56,242 bases of DNA from Legionella sp. (GTDB lineage: Bacteria; Pseudomonadota; Gammaproteobacteria; Legionellales; Legionellaceae), in NCBI GenBank assembly GCA_002786205.1, contig PEQM01000027.1, positions 1 to 56,242 on the forward strand, in the 5' to 3' direction. The notes under the pieces are model-generated. The model did no database searches. It was not told where the DNA came from and saw nothing but the letters and a program-made list of their open reading frames with translations. Shown one piece after another: positions 36,117 through 44,824 of this stretch. The position numbers and the translations under genes were made by a program. Positions within the stretch are counted from its first letter, which is position 1; the number at the start of each line of letters is the position of its first letter.

Positions 36117-36821
36117 CTAACATCCTGATTTTTCAAAAACCATTAAATAGTTGACCCCCACATCATCAGTCAAGGTACTGACTCGCGTAAAAGGATTATA
36201 TTGTAATCCACTTAATCCTTTTAGCTGCAAACCAAATGATCTGGCAATACGAGCCAATTCACTAGGCTTAATAAATTTATTATAGTCGTGCGTTTGACGA
36301 GGTAGAATTTTCAATACATATTCGGCAGCAATAACAGCCTGACTATAAGCCTTAAGGGTTCTATTAATAGTAGATAAAAACAACAAGCCATTAGGCTTTA
36401 GCAAACGACTACAGTGCTCAATGACCAGCTCAGGGTGCAAAACGTGCTCTAACATCTCCATACAGGTGATCACATCAAAACCAGAATGCTCAAAGTCTTC
36501 TATTGCTATGTGTTGATAATCGATAGTCAAGCCTGTTGTCTGTGCATGTTTTTTAGCAACTGCAATGGCCTCTTCAGATGCATCAATCCCTGTAACCGTT
36601 GCTTCATTATGAGTCATAGCCTCTGCAAAGATACCGCCCCCACAACCTACATCTAACACCGAAGTCTTTTGTAGAGAAACATACTGCTCAACCCATTGTA
36701 ACCGAGAGGCATTAATGTCATGTAATGTTTTAAGTGGGCCGTTTTTATCCCACCATTGAGTGGCATGCAAGCTAAATTTATTGATTTCCTGTTCATCAAC
36801 AGTCGTTCTATCTGTGTTCAT
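36117..36821 (-). CDS. ubiG: UbiG bifunctional O-methyltransferase (ubiquinone biosynthesis)
   Basis: A 234-residue SAM-dependent enzyme that performs the two O-methylations of ubiquinone biosynthesis. The Rossmann motif I is VLDVGCGGGIFAEAM, followed by VTGIDASEEAI, and the family-typical EFxxHAxxWWDxxGxxKxLHxxN start appears as FSLHATQWWDKNGPLKTLHD (core ATQWWDKNGPLKTLHDIN). LEHVLHPE and FLSTINRTLKAY follow. The ATG at 36821 overlaps the upstream gene by 14 bases. Confidence 0.96.
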   Translation of the reverse strand: MNTDRTTVDEQEINKFSLHATQWWDKNGPLKTLHDINASRLQWVEQYVSLQKTSVLDVGCGGGIFAEAMTHNEATVTGIDASEEAIAVAKKHAQTTGLTIDYQHIAIEDFEHSGFDVITCMEMLEHVLHPELVIEHCSRLLKPNGLLFLSTINRTLKAYSQAVIAAEYVLKILPRQTHDYNKFIKPSELARIARSFGLQLKGLSGLQYNPFTRVSTLTDDVGVNYLMVFEKSGC

Positions 36822-37533
36822 ATGATAATAAATCCAGTGGGTTAAAAAATTGTAATACATCTGAATTGCTAATAAAGCTTAAATTGTAGGGATGTTCTGC
36901 ACGAAGACCTACCTTAAGAGAGGTTGTGGGAATCACGTCAGCTATTTTACCTAATAAAATCAATTCAGTCTGCGGCAAAGCCACTGCCAATTGCTCCAAC
37001 AGACTCTGCATAAAAGGCCGCCAATGACGTGCGTGATAAGGAACCTTTCTTGCTTCATAAACCAAAGAAGCGTTCAGTAGTAAAATGCCCTTATTCATCA
37101 TGCCCGTAAAAAATTGTGTTGCCGTCTGAACCAGCCTGTTTTTATCGATTTGTGCTATCGCCGATTGAGAGTAATCCTCATCTAAATCGCCTCGCGCTTT
37201 GAGCAGCATTTTTATTATATTACGTAAAGAAGTAGCCGTATTAACCTGCTTGCTTAATCCTGTCTCACTCCATAAAGCCTGAACCGCCTGATCCCAAAAA
37301 GCATACCCATTGGCTGAATGAGCACGAGGATAAGGAGACTCTCCCATCAATACATATTTTACATTCGTCAAAGGCATAGACAATGCAGAAAAAAGACTGT
37401 CTAATCCCGGTAACCAAGCGGTATTTTTTAATAATCGCATTAAATAAGCTGCATCCATACAATTCAAAGCGTCCTCAATTATCGAGTACCACTGAGGATG
37501 AGATTTGCCTTCATAAAATTGATTCCATTGCAC
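36808..37533 (-). CDS. Uracil-DNA-glycosylase-like protein with altered active-site motif
   Basis: A 241-residue protein with the UNG-family fold in order: VLMGESPYPRAHSANGYAF in the place of GQDPYHxxxxAxGLxF, SLRNIIKMLLKAR, KGILLLNASLVY, LILLGKIA and the loop EHPYN in place of HPSPL. In UNG the motif Asp (GQDPYH) activates the water; here the motif is GESPYP (residues 64-69), so that Asp is Ser. The His of the last loop remains. It may be a low-activity, differently specific or purely binding relative. It is coupled to ubiG by overlap. Family call is good; uracil removal is uncertain. Confidence 0.78.
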   Translation of the reverse strand: MQWNQFYEGKSHPQWYSIIEDALNCMDAAYLMRLLKNTAWLPGLDSLFSALSMPLTNVKYVLMGESPYPRAHSANGYAFWDQAVQALWSETGLSKQVNTATSLRNIIKMLLKARGDLDEDYSQSAIAQIDKNRLVQTATQFFTGMMNKGILLLNASLVYEARKVPYHARHWRPFMQSLLEQLAVALPQTELILLGKIADVIPTTSLKVGLRAEHPYNLSFISNSDVLQFFNPLDLLSYEHR

Positions 37534-37684
37534 AGAAAAACACCCCTGGTTGACTAAACAATCGATGCGAAATTATATACTACTTTCATTTTTCAATCTA
37601 ATTACAGACTGCTCTTTTTATCGCAGACAAATAATTTGACTCCAGGAGTGTGATCACTTAAAATACAAAAAAGAAGCCTTTATT

Positions 37685-39526
37685 ATGAACACATTGAACA
37701 ACTTCAGCAGCGACATACAGCACAATAAGAATGCATACGCTTATTTAAGCCAACTTGTTCCTTTTATTACTGACCCTATTGTGAAGCTTGCACCGTGTTT
37801 ATCAGAAGTTCAACGCCTTTGTGCCCAATACGATGAGACTGTAGCTTATGGTAATCTTTATTCCTCTACTTTGCAGTATTTGGAAGAGCATGTTGATGCA
37901 ATGTATTCTCAATGCAAGCCAGAGGAAGTTGATGCTTTGGACGCGCTGTTTTTTTCCCTGTACCACAATGACAACCATATACTAGACGAAGCGGATTGGC
38001 TTTTAGAACTCAATAAAAGCATTCGCCCCAAGCACCGAAATATGGAAAAACTGATTACCCATAAATTGAATGATCCCAAGCTGACAACAAACAATTTAAC
38101 ACCGCAAAAAGCAGAAAGTTTATTCAATCGCTTTAATACCTTATTTACCCCCAATTTCAAACCGCAACTTGAAACCAATATTCCCTCTATCAAGCGCAGA
38201 AATGACAGTTTTAACTTCATTGAGCATCGTTTTAGCACTCAGGCACAGCGTCATCATGGTCTTGTCCGTATTAGTCCATTATTCCAACGATGGCTACTTA
38301 TTAAAGCAAAAAATGCCTCAGCAACACAAAAGATTGTCCATGTGTATTTTAATAATTTAGGACTCGATAGAGAACTGCTGGACATACCAGGCTCAAACGA
38401 AAAAAAATTAAGCCTGGCCTTGCATCAACTGGCAGATGACCCTCAATACCGATTGGCTGTTATTACGCTCCCTTCAAGTCAAGGACTGTTTAAAACAGAA
38501 GCATACAAAGACTTGAAACCACGATGGAGTTATCAGGACATTTTTGATGAGTTTTATTCTATTGCACGATTTGAGCATCATAAAGAAGGGATCGTTGATT
38601 TTAAAATAAGCCGTAGCATACGCAGCTTATTGTTTACAGACAGTCATAACGAAACAGAAACGCTTCAAGATCTATTGAAAAAAAGTTTTAGCACATTTGG
38701 CTTTCATGAAACGGATTGTCTTTCTTTCGCCCAGAAGCAAGCAGTATGGCTTCACTTTAATAAATTTGAACTCACTCGCTTTATTTTGGAAAAACTCCAG
38801 CCTGAAAGCTGTAACTTTTCTTGTAAAGATGCCATTGACCGAGGTGCTTTATCCTCTTTATATTTTGACCTGCATGCTTCTTTTGCTTCAACAACCCCTT
38901 TAAGTCAGGAAGAGTTCACACGACAAATTGATCTGTCTGCGGCCCAAGTCAAAGGAAGAGGGATGAATTTTCATCGCCTTATTTTATGGAACGCCATTGA
39001 CTGCTATGTTACTGCTCATTACGATGAACTAAAAGGAAATGAGAATACATCCTGGTTAATTTACTGGCGTGATATGAATTGTCCTAAAGCACGGGTTCAT
39101 GATCTTATCGCACGACGTCTGCTTCAGTTTGAAAAGGCACTAGAGCAATCTCCTGCCAATGATGCTGGGCTTCAATTACTTAAAGCAGCACAAGCCCATT
39201 ATGAAAGCCAAATGCCAGAACAGCGTTTGCTATTAGAAATTATTAGCAGGAGCAATCAACTGTTATTAGAACAACCCACGCCAGATCAGCTTTATGCCTA
39301 CATTGATCTGGCAGAGGAGTTAAAAAAATCTCACTCCTGCTTGCGGTTTTTCAGCGGATTAATGAAGCTTTTTGTAGGTGCTCTTTTATGCTCTGGCTCA
39401 TTAATTCAGCAAGGCTTATCATCTATCCATAGTTTCTTTTTTCACTCAACCTGCAGCAGCATGGAAGAAGGCATTCTCGTTATGGCAGCACAAAAAAAAT
39501 CCTCGCTACTGCTTACCTCACCTTAA
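37685..39526 (+). CDS. Putative CX5R phosphoinositide-phosphatase-like effector
   Basis: A 613-residue protein, no signal peptide. C380-K-D-A-I-D-R386-G forms a CX5R phosphatase P-loop like those of Legionella effector phosphoinositide phosphatases and SopB-type enzymes (CKSxKDRT). Downstream AQVKGRGMNFHRLILWNAID fits a domain around the loop. Near the C-terminus (about 552-587) is a hydrophobic hairpin-like stretch (FFSGLMKLFVGALLCSGSL) that could seat the protein in a membrane. If active it would dephosphorylate host phosphoinositides or inositol phosphates after translocation. The motif alone could occur by chance, but its Cys-Lys-Asp-x-x-Asp-Arg form is specific. No operon partners. Confidence 0.65.
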   Translation: MNTLNNFSSDIQHNKNAYAYLSQLVPFITDPIVKLAPCLSEVQRLCAQYDETVAYGNLYSSTLQYLEEHVDAMYSQCKPEEVDALDALFFSLYHNDNHILDEADWLLELNKSIRPKHRNMEKLITHKLNDPKLTTNNLTPQKAESLFNRFNTLFTPNFKPQLETNIPSIKRRNDSFNFIEHRFSTQAQRHHGLVRISPLFQRWLLIKAKNASATQKIVHVYFNNLGLDRELLDIPGSNEKKLSLALHQLADDPQYRLAVITLPSSQGLFKTEAYKDLKPRWSYQDIFDEFYSIARFEHHKEGIVDFKISRSIRSLLFTDSHNETETLQDLLKKSFSTFGFHETDCLSFAQKQAVWLHFNKFELTRFILEKLQPESCNFSCKDAIDRGALSSLYFDLHASFASTTPLSQEEFTRQIDLSAAQVKGRGMNFHRLILWNAIDCYVTAHYDELKGNENTSWLIYWRDMNCPKARVHDLIARRLLQFEKALEQSPANDAGLQLLKAAQAHYESQMPEQRLLLEIISRSNQLLLEQPTPDQLYAYIDLAEELKKSHSCLRFFSGLMKLFVGALLCSGSLIQQGLSSIHSFFFHSTCSSMEEGILVMAAQKKSSLLLTSP

Positions 39527-39900
39527 TATTTTAAATGACCCTCTACCTCTTGGATCTGATTTAAAAATTCATCAACATAGTGGTCATCAATCATTAAAGT
39601 CAAACCATGCCCATCAGAAAAAACACTGCACGCATTGTAATCAAACTCCATACTCTCTTCTAAAGCCAACAACTTATTCAATAGAGCCTCTCTACTAACT
39701 TTTTGACTGTCAAATTGTATTTTTAGACGATTAAACCTATTTTTTTGAACCATGCAGATACTGTCTTGCGAAAGATTAAATGCTTTAGCTAGAAGCACAT
39801 GTTCTTTACTGCATTGATTAAATCGCTTTAATAGAAAAAACGGCGCCTTAAAATTTTTTTGCAAGCCTTTGTGCCTGCTCAATTCTAATAATGTATGCAT
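39523..39900 (-). CDS. Hypothetical protein, unknown function
   Basis: A 125-residue soluble protein overlapping the stop of the preceding convergent gene by four bases. The ATG at 39900 has AAGGA five bases upstream; a longer frame from 39942 would add a hydrophobic run and has no ribosome-binding site. Nothing in the sequence suggests a known family. Charged and hydrophobic residues alternate as in a small alpha/beta fold. Confidence 0.55.
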   Translation of the reverse strand: MHTLLELSRHKGLQKNFKAPFFLLKRFNQCSKEHVLLAKAFNLSQDSICMVQKNRFNRLKIQFDSQKVSREALLNKLLALEESMEFDYNACSVFSDGHGLTLMIDDHYVDEFLNQIQEVEGHLKY

Positions 39901-39992
39901 GCGAATCCTTATACCTGATACAACTAAAAGACCAATTATCATAATCTAACTGCTATTGCAATTGGAGTTTTTAAAAAATAACCAGGTCACAT

Positions 39993-42164
39993 TTAAAACG
40001 CAGGGAAATAAATAACACCCCCATTATATACCAAGCCCTGGCAAGCAACGGATTGAGGCCAGGTTAAATTGACACCATAACGACTGACAGGGCAATCACG
40101 CACAAATTTATTAGCACCAGTAATTCGGATATTGGTTACCCCTTCGGATAAATAAACTGTTTTATCCGGTGCATTCCATGCAATCACTTTATTATTAATA
40201 GTCACCGACATTCCCTGTGCAATACCTAAACCATAAGCTTTAGTGCCCGTAGGTTCTGGGAGCAAACTGGGGAGTCCGATGTAATAGCTGCCATTATTTT
40301 GTGTAATCAGCACCAAACCGGAGTGACACAAGGTACCCGTATTGGGAACGATGCTTAAGGTATCGCCTGCCTTACCAATAATGCAACTGGCTGTCTTTTG
40401 ATTTTGATAAGCAATTAAATCAATGTCTTGCTTTGTACTAAAATGACTCAAAGCAATTTCAGAACCATTGGTTACCAAATCATCTTTAAAGTAGGCATAC
40501 GTATCCGCATTCATACCAAAAACCACATATTTAGGCTTAGATACCTCTGGCGTACTGCTTTCAGTGCTCATGGCAGGAATATCGGCTGGCAAATAAATAT
40601 CTACCTTGTTGCTGCCATTCACTATATTCAACCGAGAACAAAGCTCACCAGCCCCTCTTTCGACCGTGTTGCTTTTAATAGTCAAATCACACGTACCCAT
40701 TTTATTACTTTGATATGCTTTAAGCTTTGCATTTTCGGCAAAATCAGTGGCGCTTAAAGGGGTAGCATTGACTAATAACGTATCATTTAAATAAGCGGTA
40801 ATCCCAACACTCGTGTTCATATTAAATTGCAATTTCAAGGGATTGGAAGTGGCTGAAGCAGCAGGAAACGTAATGGTTTTATTTGTATTGTTAAAGACCA
40901 GCTTTCCACACCATTCTCCACTAAATCCTGATACTTGAGATTGAGCATTAATACCGACTGTACATCTGGAAGTTGCATCATTTGCAATACCCAGCACTGC
41001 CCCATTAGTAATAGGCACTATTTGATTGTTATTCACCGTACTGCCATTTAGCAATACACTCACTTGAGATGGAATAATCATCGTCATAGAAACCGAAGCG
41101 CTGGGTACTGGCTCAGGATTTGCAGCAGGTGCCGTCTTCGGGCATAGGGTGACTTCAAAATAAGTTTGGGAACCACAGCGAGCCAGCCCTTTTGCGTCAT
41201 CATATGCATAGGTGTATGCATCACATTGTTGTGTTGCATGAACGGAAGTAGCATAACTGCTTCGTGCAGCAGGCCCTGCACTACAAGATTCAGGAGTAAT
41301 TGGCGGTGTGGGACAACAATACATTTGCGCCTGAGGAGACTGAGGATCTATTCCACCCAAAACATTACGCCATCCACCTAGAGCACGCCCATCATCACTT
41401 CCTTGAGCTGTAGTTAATTTTGAACAGGGACTAAAACAACCGATAGGCGAGCCACTTTTATCCACCCATTGCAAATTAACATGCGTCATATTAATTCCAT
41501 TGATCACATTGTATTTGCCTTCTGTAGACAAATTGGCATCCGAAGGACAAGATGAAACAGACAATTTTCCACAGTCAACACCAGGATTGGACAATACTCG
41601 CCCCGTGATGATATCCATACAGCTGGAATTGTGATTCCTCACAGTAATAGAATAAGGAAATGTATAGCCATCTACAGCTGACCCATTCCACCAGGTTTCT
41701 GCGTTTAACCTGTGAGCAGGATCACTGGGATTGGCTGCACAAAGTGATGGATTGTTATTGAAGATGGCAGGCAAACATCCAAAAGTTGCTTCAAATTTAC
41801 TATTAATATCAGGAGCATACGGGCCTTGTTGGTACCCTTGTTTTTCTGCTTCAGGAACGCCTGTAGATTCGCCTACCGCACAATTATAACCATGATCATT
41901 ACATCCACTCTTAGGCCAAAAGCGAGTTGAAGCAAGCCCTTCATCAGGAATGGCATAATCGTACGAGGTGCCAGCAGGGATTTTTATCACAATAGGATCA
42001 TTGGTTTTATTTTTATAATCCTGCTGAATCCATAACGTGGTATCGCATTGATTAGTAATTCTTAAGCGAACATTCTGCTCTGTATTACTAGGCACAATTC
42101 CAGAAAAAGAGACACTTGAAAATAAGGCTCCGCCATAAATCACCACTTGTAATAGCTGTCTCAT
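39993..42164 (-). CDS. Secreted thaumatin-like protein with four Cys-paired C-terminal repeats
   Basis: The 723-residue protein has a signal peptide (QLLQVVIYGGALFSSVSFS). Residues about 30-345 match the thaumatin-like fold: RITNQCDTTLWIQQ, ASTRFWPKSGC, AVDGYTFPYSITV, SCPSDANLS, YTYAYDDAKGLARC and FEVTLCP, with many cysteines. A Pro-rich linker (APAANPEPVPS) leads to four repeats of about 80-95 residues, each with one Cys pair, beta-rich, with sparse identity. Thaumatin-like domains bind or cleave beta-glucans and form plant and fungal defence proteins; they are uncommon in bacteria. A type II secretion substrate acting on environmental or amoebal glucans is plausible inference. Confidence 0.85.
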   Translation of the reverse strand: MRQLLQVVIYGGALFSSVSFSGIVPSNTEQNVRLRITNQCDTTLWIQQDYKNKTNDPIVIKIPAGTSYDYAIPDEGLASTRFWPKSGCNDHGYNCAVGESTGVPEAEKQGYQQGPYAPDINSKFEATFGCLPAIFNNNPSLCAANPSDPAHRLNAETWWNGSAVDGYTFPYSITVRNHNSSCMDIITGRVLSNPGVDCGKLSVSSCPSDANLSTEGKYNVINGINMTHVNLQWVDKSGSPIGCFSPCSKLTTAQGSDDGRALGGWRNVLGGIDPQSPQAQMYCCPTPPITPESCSAGPAARSSYATSVHATQQCDAYTYAYDDAKGLARCGSQTYFEVTLCPKTAPAANPEPVPSASVSMTMIIPSQVSVLLNGSTVNNNQIVPITNGAVLGIANDATSRCTVGINAQSQVSGFSGEWCGKLVFNNTNKTITFPAASATSNPLKLQFNMNTSVGITAYLNDTLLVNATPLSATDFAENAKLKAYQSNKMGTCDLTIKSNTVERGAGELCSRLNIVNGSNKVDIYLPADIPAMSTESSTPEVSKPKYVVFGMNADTYAYFKDDLVTNGSEIALSHFSTKQDIDLIAYQNQKTASCIIGKAGDTLSIVPNTGTLCHSGLVLITQNNGSYYIGLPSLLPEPTGTKAYGLGIAQGMSVTINNKVIAWNAPDKTVYLSEGVTNIRITGANKFVRDCPVSRYGVNLTWPQSVACQGLVYNGGVIYFPAF

Positions 42165-42320
42165 CACGGTTCCATAGACAGGTTGATTTGCCAGTCACTA
42201 AGTATTTCTCTACTCTGTTAGCTGTATGGCTAACTTACAAAACTATTACCTATAACTATAGACTAAAAAAGAGCAGTTGGTATCAACCTATATGTGTGAC
42301 TCTACATGGCCATTTCATTA

Positions 42321-42490
42321 GGGCAACCTCGTCTAAATGCTTGTTGCTAACCCAAATAGGCTACGTTCCGCACTTTATGCGCAGAATCTAATTTATCATT
42401 CGATTCAAGATGGTATGGATACCGTGCATAAAGCACGGTACGTAGCCAGAAAAAGAGCATTTAGTGCTCCAAATTTAGATGCGTTTGCCC
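42321..42490. repeat. MITE-like element with nested inverted repeats and flanking direct repeats
   Basis: A 170-base non-coding element. The ends GGGCAA/TTGCCC lead inverted arms 42320-42340 and 42471-42491 (16 of 21 matches). Nested arms at 42359-42380 and 42426-42447 match at 19 of 22 positions (GGCTACGT ... ACGTAGCC). A perfect short hairpin ACCGTGC-ATAAA-GCACGGT lies in the right arm. Direct repeats TGGCCATTTCATTA (42307-42320) and TGGCCATTTCATAA (42491-42504) flank it, as a target duplication would. A degenerate copy of the right arm occurs near 48918. The rest of 42165-42566 holds no gene. Confidence 0.6.
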
Positions 42491-42566
42491 TGGCCATTTC
42501 ATAAAAAATTGACGCCTTATCCGACTTATTATATTGTTTATTCTTTAGGTGCGTTGGTTGAAAGTG

Positions 42567-43811
42567 ATGTTAACCCTCTATAAGACACTGGATGAAATAG
42601 TTCGCTCTCAGCAAGAAACAATGGTTGAACAGCTGCATCAGTTTTGTAGCATCAACTCAGGAACAAGCAATCTTGAGGGCTTAAAAGAGATGAAGCAGCT
42701 TTTGGCAGCCTCATTCCTGCCCATAGCCGATCACATTGAAACAAAAAAGCTCAAACCACTTGCTCAAATGAACTTACAAGGCACAGCCACGACCCATTAC
42801 TACGGTGATGCCTTGTTAATACAAAAAAGACCTCACCTGAAGCGGCGTATTCTATTAGCCGGTCACATGGATACAGTCTACCCTGCCAATAGCCCTTTTC
42901 AAAAATTAACCTATATCAATGACAATTGTATTAATGGTCCTGGCGTGGCAGACATGAAAGGCGGGTTAATTGTGATGCTGCATGCGCTGATGGCTTTTGA
43001 ACAGACCGATAAGGCCTCACAATTAGGATGGGATGTATTTATCAATAGTGATGAAGAAATTGGCTCTCTTGCTTCCTGTACTGTTTTGGATGAATTAGCA
43101 CCTCATTATCAAGCGGCTTTAGTTTATGAGCCCGCGATGACACCAACCGGTACTTTAGCCAAAAATCGCAAAGGCAGCGGTAAATTGACTTTAGTCGCAA
43201 AAGGCCGCGCAGCTCATGCTGGCAGAGCATTCCATGAAGGAAGAAATGCCATTTGTCATTTAGCAGAAGCGATTACTGCGATTCATGCGCTGAATGAAAA
43301 AAAAGAAGGCGTAACCATTAATGTGGGCAAAATAGCTGGCGGAGAAGCTTTGAATATGGTTCCTGATAAGGCCGTAGCTCAACTTGATGTCCGCATTAGT
43401 CAACCTGAAGACGAGCTGTGGGTAAGAAAAAAACTGGATCACATCATCAATAAACTTGCCAAAGCAGACTACACTTTAAGTCTTCATGGTCAATTCAGTC
43501 GTCCGGTCAAACGAATTAATCCAGGAACACAGCGGCTTTTTGATAGACTACAACAAGTTGCCCAAACCATAGGATTGAGCCTGGACTGGCAAAACAGCGG
43601 TGGTTGTTGTGATGGAAACAATCTGGCGCAGCATGGCCTTGCTGTCTTAGATACTTTAGGGGTAAGAGGCGGAGCAATTCATAGTCCTGAAGAATATATT
43701 TTACTCGACAGTTTGACTGAGCGTGCGTCTTTAAGCGCATTACTTTTACTGGATTTAGCCCAGGGAGGGCTTGAGGATTTAAAAAATGATGCTATTTCGT
43801 CGCGCCCATGA
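42567..43811 (+). CDS. M20-family metallo-hydrolase (carboxypeptidase G2-like)
   Basis: A 414-residue dizinc hydrolase. Metal ligands are visible in LLAGHMDTVYP (His, Asp), GPGVADMKGG (Asp), NSDEEIGS (Glu) and the final HSPEEY (His). A lid/dimerisation domain occupies the centre (KGRAAHAGRAFHEGRNAI). It resembles CPG2-type amidohydrolases that remove acyl groups or glutamate. It is the first gene of the ast operon and overlaps astA by 26 bases; it may perform the desuccinylation that AstE usually does. The ATG at 42567 is preferred over a GTG six codons earlier. Confidence 0.87.
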   Translation: MLTLYKTLDEIVRSQQETMVEQLHQFCSINSGTSNLEGLKEMKQLLAASFLPIADHIETKKLKPLAQMNLQGTATTHYYGDALLIQKRPHLKRRILLAGHMDTVYPANSPFQKLTYINDNCINGPGVADMKGGLIVMLHALMAFEQTDKASQLGWDVFINSDEEIGSLASCTVLDELAPHYQAALVYEPAMTPTGTLAKNRKGSGKLTLVAKGRAAHAGRAFHEGRNAICHLAEAITAIHALNEKKEGVTINVGKIAGGEALNMVPDKAVAQLDVRISQPEDELWVRKKLDHIINKLAKADYTLSLHGQFSRPVKRINPGTQRLFDRLQQVAQTIGLSLDWQNSGGCCDGNNLAQHGLAVLDTLGVRGGAIHSPEEYILLDSLTERASLSALLLLDLAQGGLEDLKNDAISSRP

Positions 43812-44814
43812 TGCGGATTTAGATCAAATTTTTCTGTTAGCCAAGGAAAGTGGCATAGGCATGACAACCCTGCCAAAAAATAAAACACTTCTTGCCCAGC
43901 GTCTTCATTGGTCAACTTTATCCTATCAAAAAAACCCCGTACAAGCAGGCAATGAATATTATTTTTTTGTTTTAGAAGATACGGAAAGCAAAATGATCGT
44001 TGGTACTTCTGCCATTGAGGCTGCCACGGGACTAAGAGCACCTTTTTATTCTTATAAAGTATCGAACCACACGCGAGTTTGCCCTTCTCTTCATCTGCAT
44101 AATACTCATGAAACCTTGTATTTGGTGAATGACAATGAGGGCTGTAGTGAGTTATGTACACTTTTTTTAAAACCGCAATACAGAAAAAATCATAATGGCC
44201 TGCTGTTATCCAAAGCACGGTTTCTTTTTATGGCGCATGCACCAAAACGCTTCTCCTCTAAAGTGATTGCTGAATTAAGAGGGACTTCCGATGAACAGGG
44301 ACGATCTCCCTTCTGGGAGCATGTAGGCGCTCATTTTTTTCACATGCCTTTTGAAAAGGCGGATGAACTGACCCTGCTAACAGACAAACAATTTATTGCT
44401 GATTTAATGCCTAAACATCCACTTTATATTTCTCTTCTACCGCAAGAAGCCCAACAAACTATTGGCATACCTCACGCTTCTGCCATGCCAGCCATGACTA
44501 TTTTGTTAAAAGAAGGATTTCGTTATAACCATTATATTGATATCTTTGATGCAGGCCCTACTATTGAAGCGCCTATAGAACACATTCAAAGTATTACGCA
44601 AAGCATGTTAGTGACAGTCAGTGGCATCGATAACCATAAGAAAAGTCCTATCCACTATTTGATCTCTAACGATGCCATTGATTTTCGCGCCACCATAGCC
44701 CCTCTTTCATTAGACAAGGAACAACAAGCCTGTATCCTCAATCAAGACACAGCAACAGCGCTCCAGGTATCACCAGGGGATACCATAAGAATTCGCTCTC
44801 TTGCTCCCAATTAA
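43786..44814 (+). CDS. astA: Arginine N-succinyltransferase
   Basis: A 342-residue acyltransferase that transfers succinyl from succinyl-CoA to the alpha-amino group of arginine, the first step of the AST pathway. Typical segments are [27 protein letters not shown] (shown as start FRRAHDADL and [10 protein letters not shown]), [38 protein letters not shown] and [20 protein letters not shown]. It overlaps the upstream M20 gene by 26 bases; the paired ATGs at 43786 and 43789 are both possible. The gene order M20-astA-astD-astB is compact. Confidence 0.96.
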   Translation: MMLFRRAHDADLDQIFLLAKESGIGMTTLPKNKTLLAQRLHWSTLSYQKNPVQAGNEYYFFVLEDTESKMIVGTSAIEAATGLRAPFYSYKVSNHTRVCPSLHLHNTHETLYLVNDNEGCSELCTLFLKPQYRKNHNGLLLSKARFLFMAHAPKRFSSKVIAELRGTSDEQGRSPFWEHVGAHFFHMPFEKADELTLLTDKQFIADLMPKHPLYISLLPQEAQQTIGIPHASAMPAMTILLKEGFRYNHYIDIFDAGPTIEAPIEHIQSITQSMLVTVSGIDNHKKSPIHYLISNDAIDFRATIAPLSLDKEQQACILNQDTATALQVSPGDTIRIRSLAPN

Positions 44815-44824
44815 AGGACTATCT

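Noticed and set aside
37909-38238. 109-codon open frame on the - strand
   Set aside because: It is antisense to the 613-residue phosphatase-like gene, Ser/Leu-rich and without a plausible start signal.
40428-40757. 109-codon open frame on the + strand
   Set aside because: It lies opposite the secreted thaumatin-like gene, has no ribosome-binding site and shows no protein-like features; an antisense shadow.
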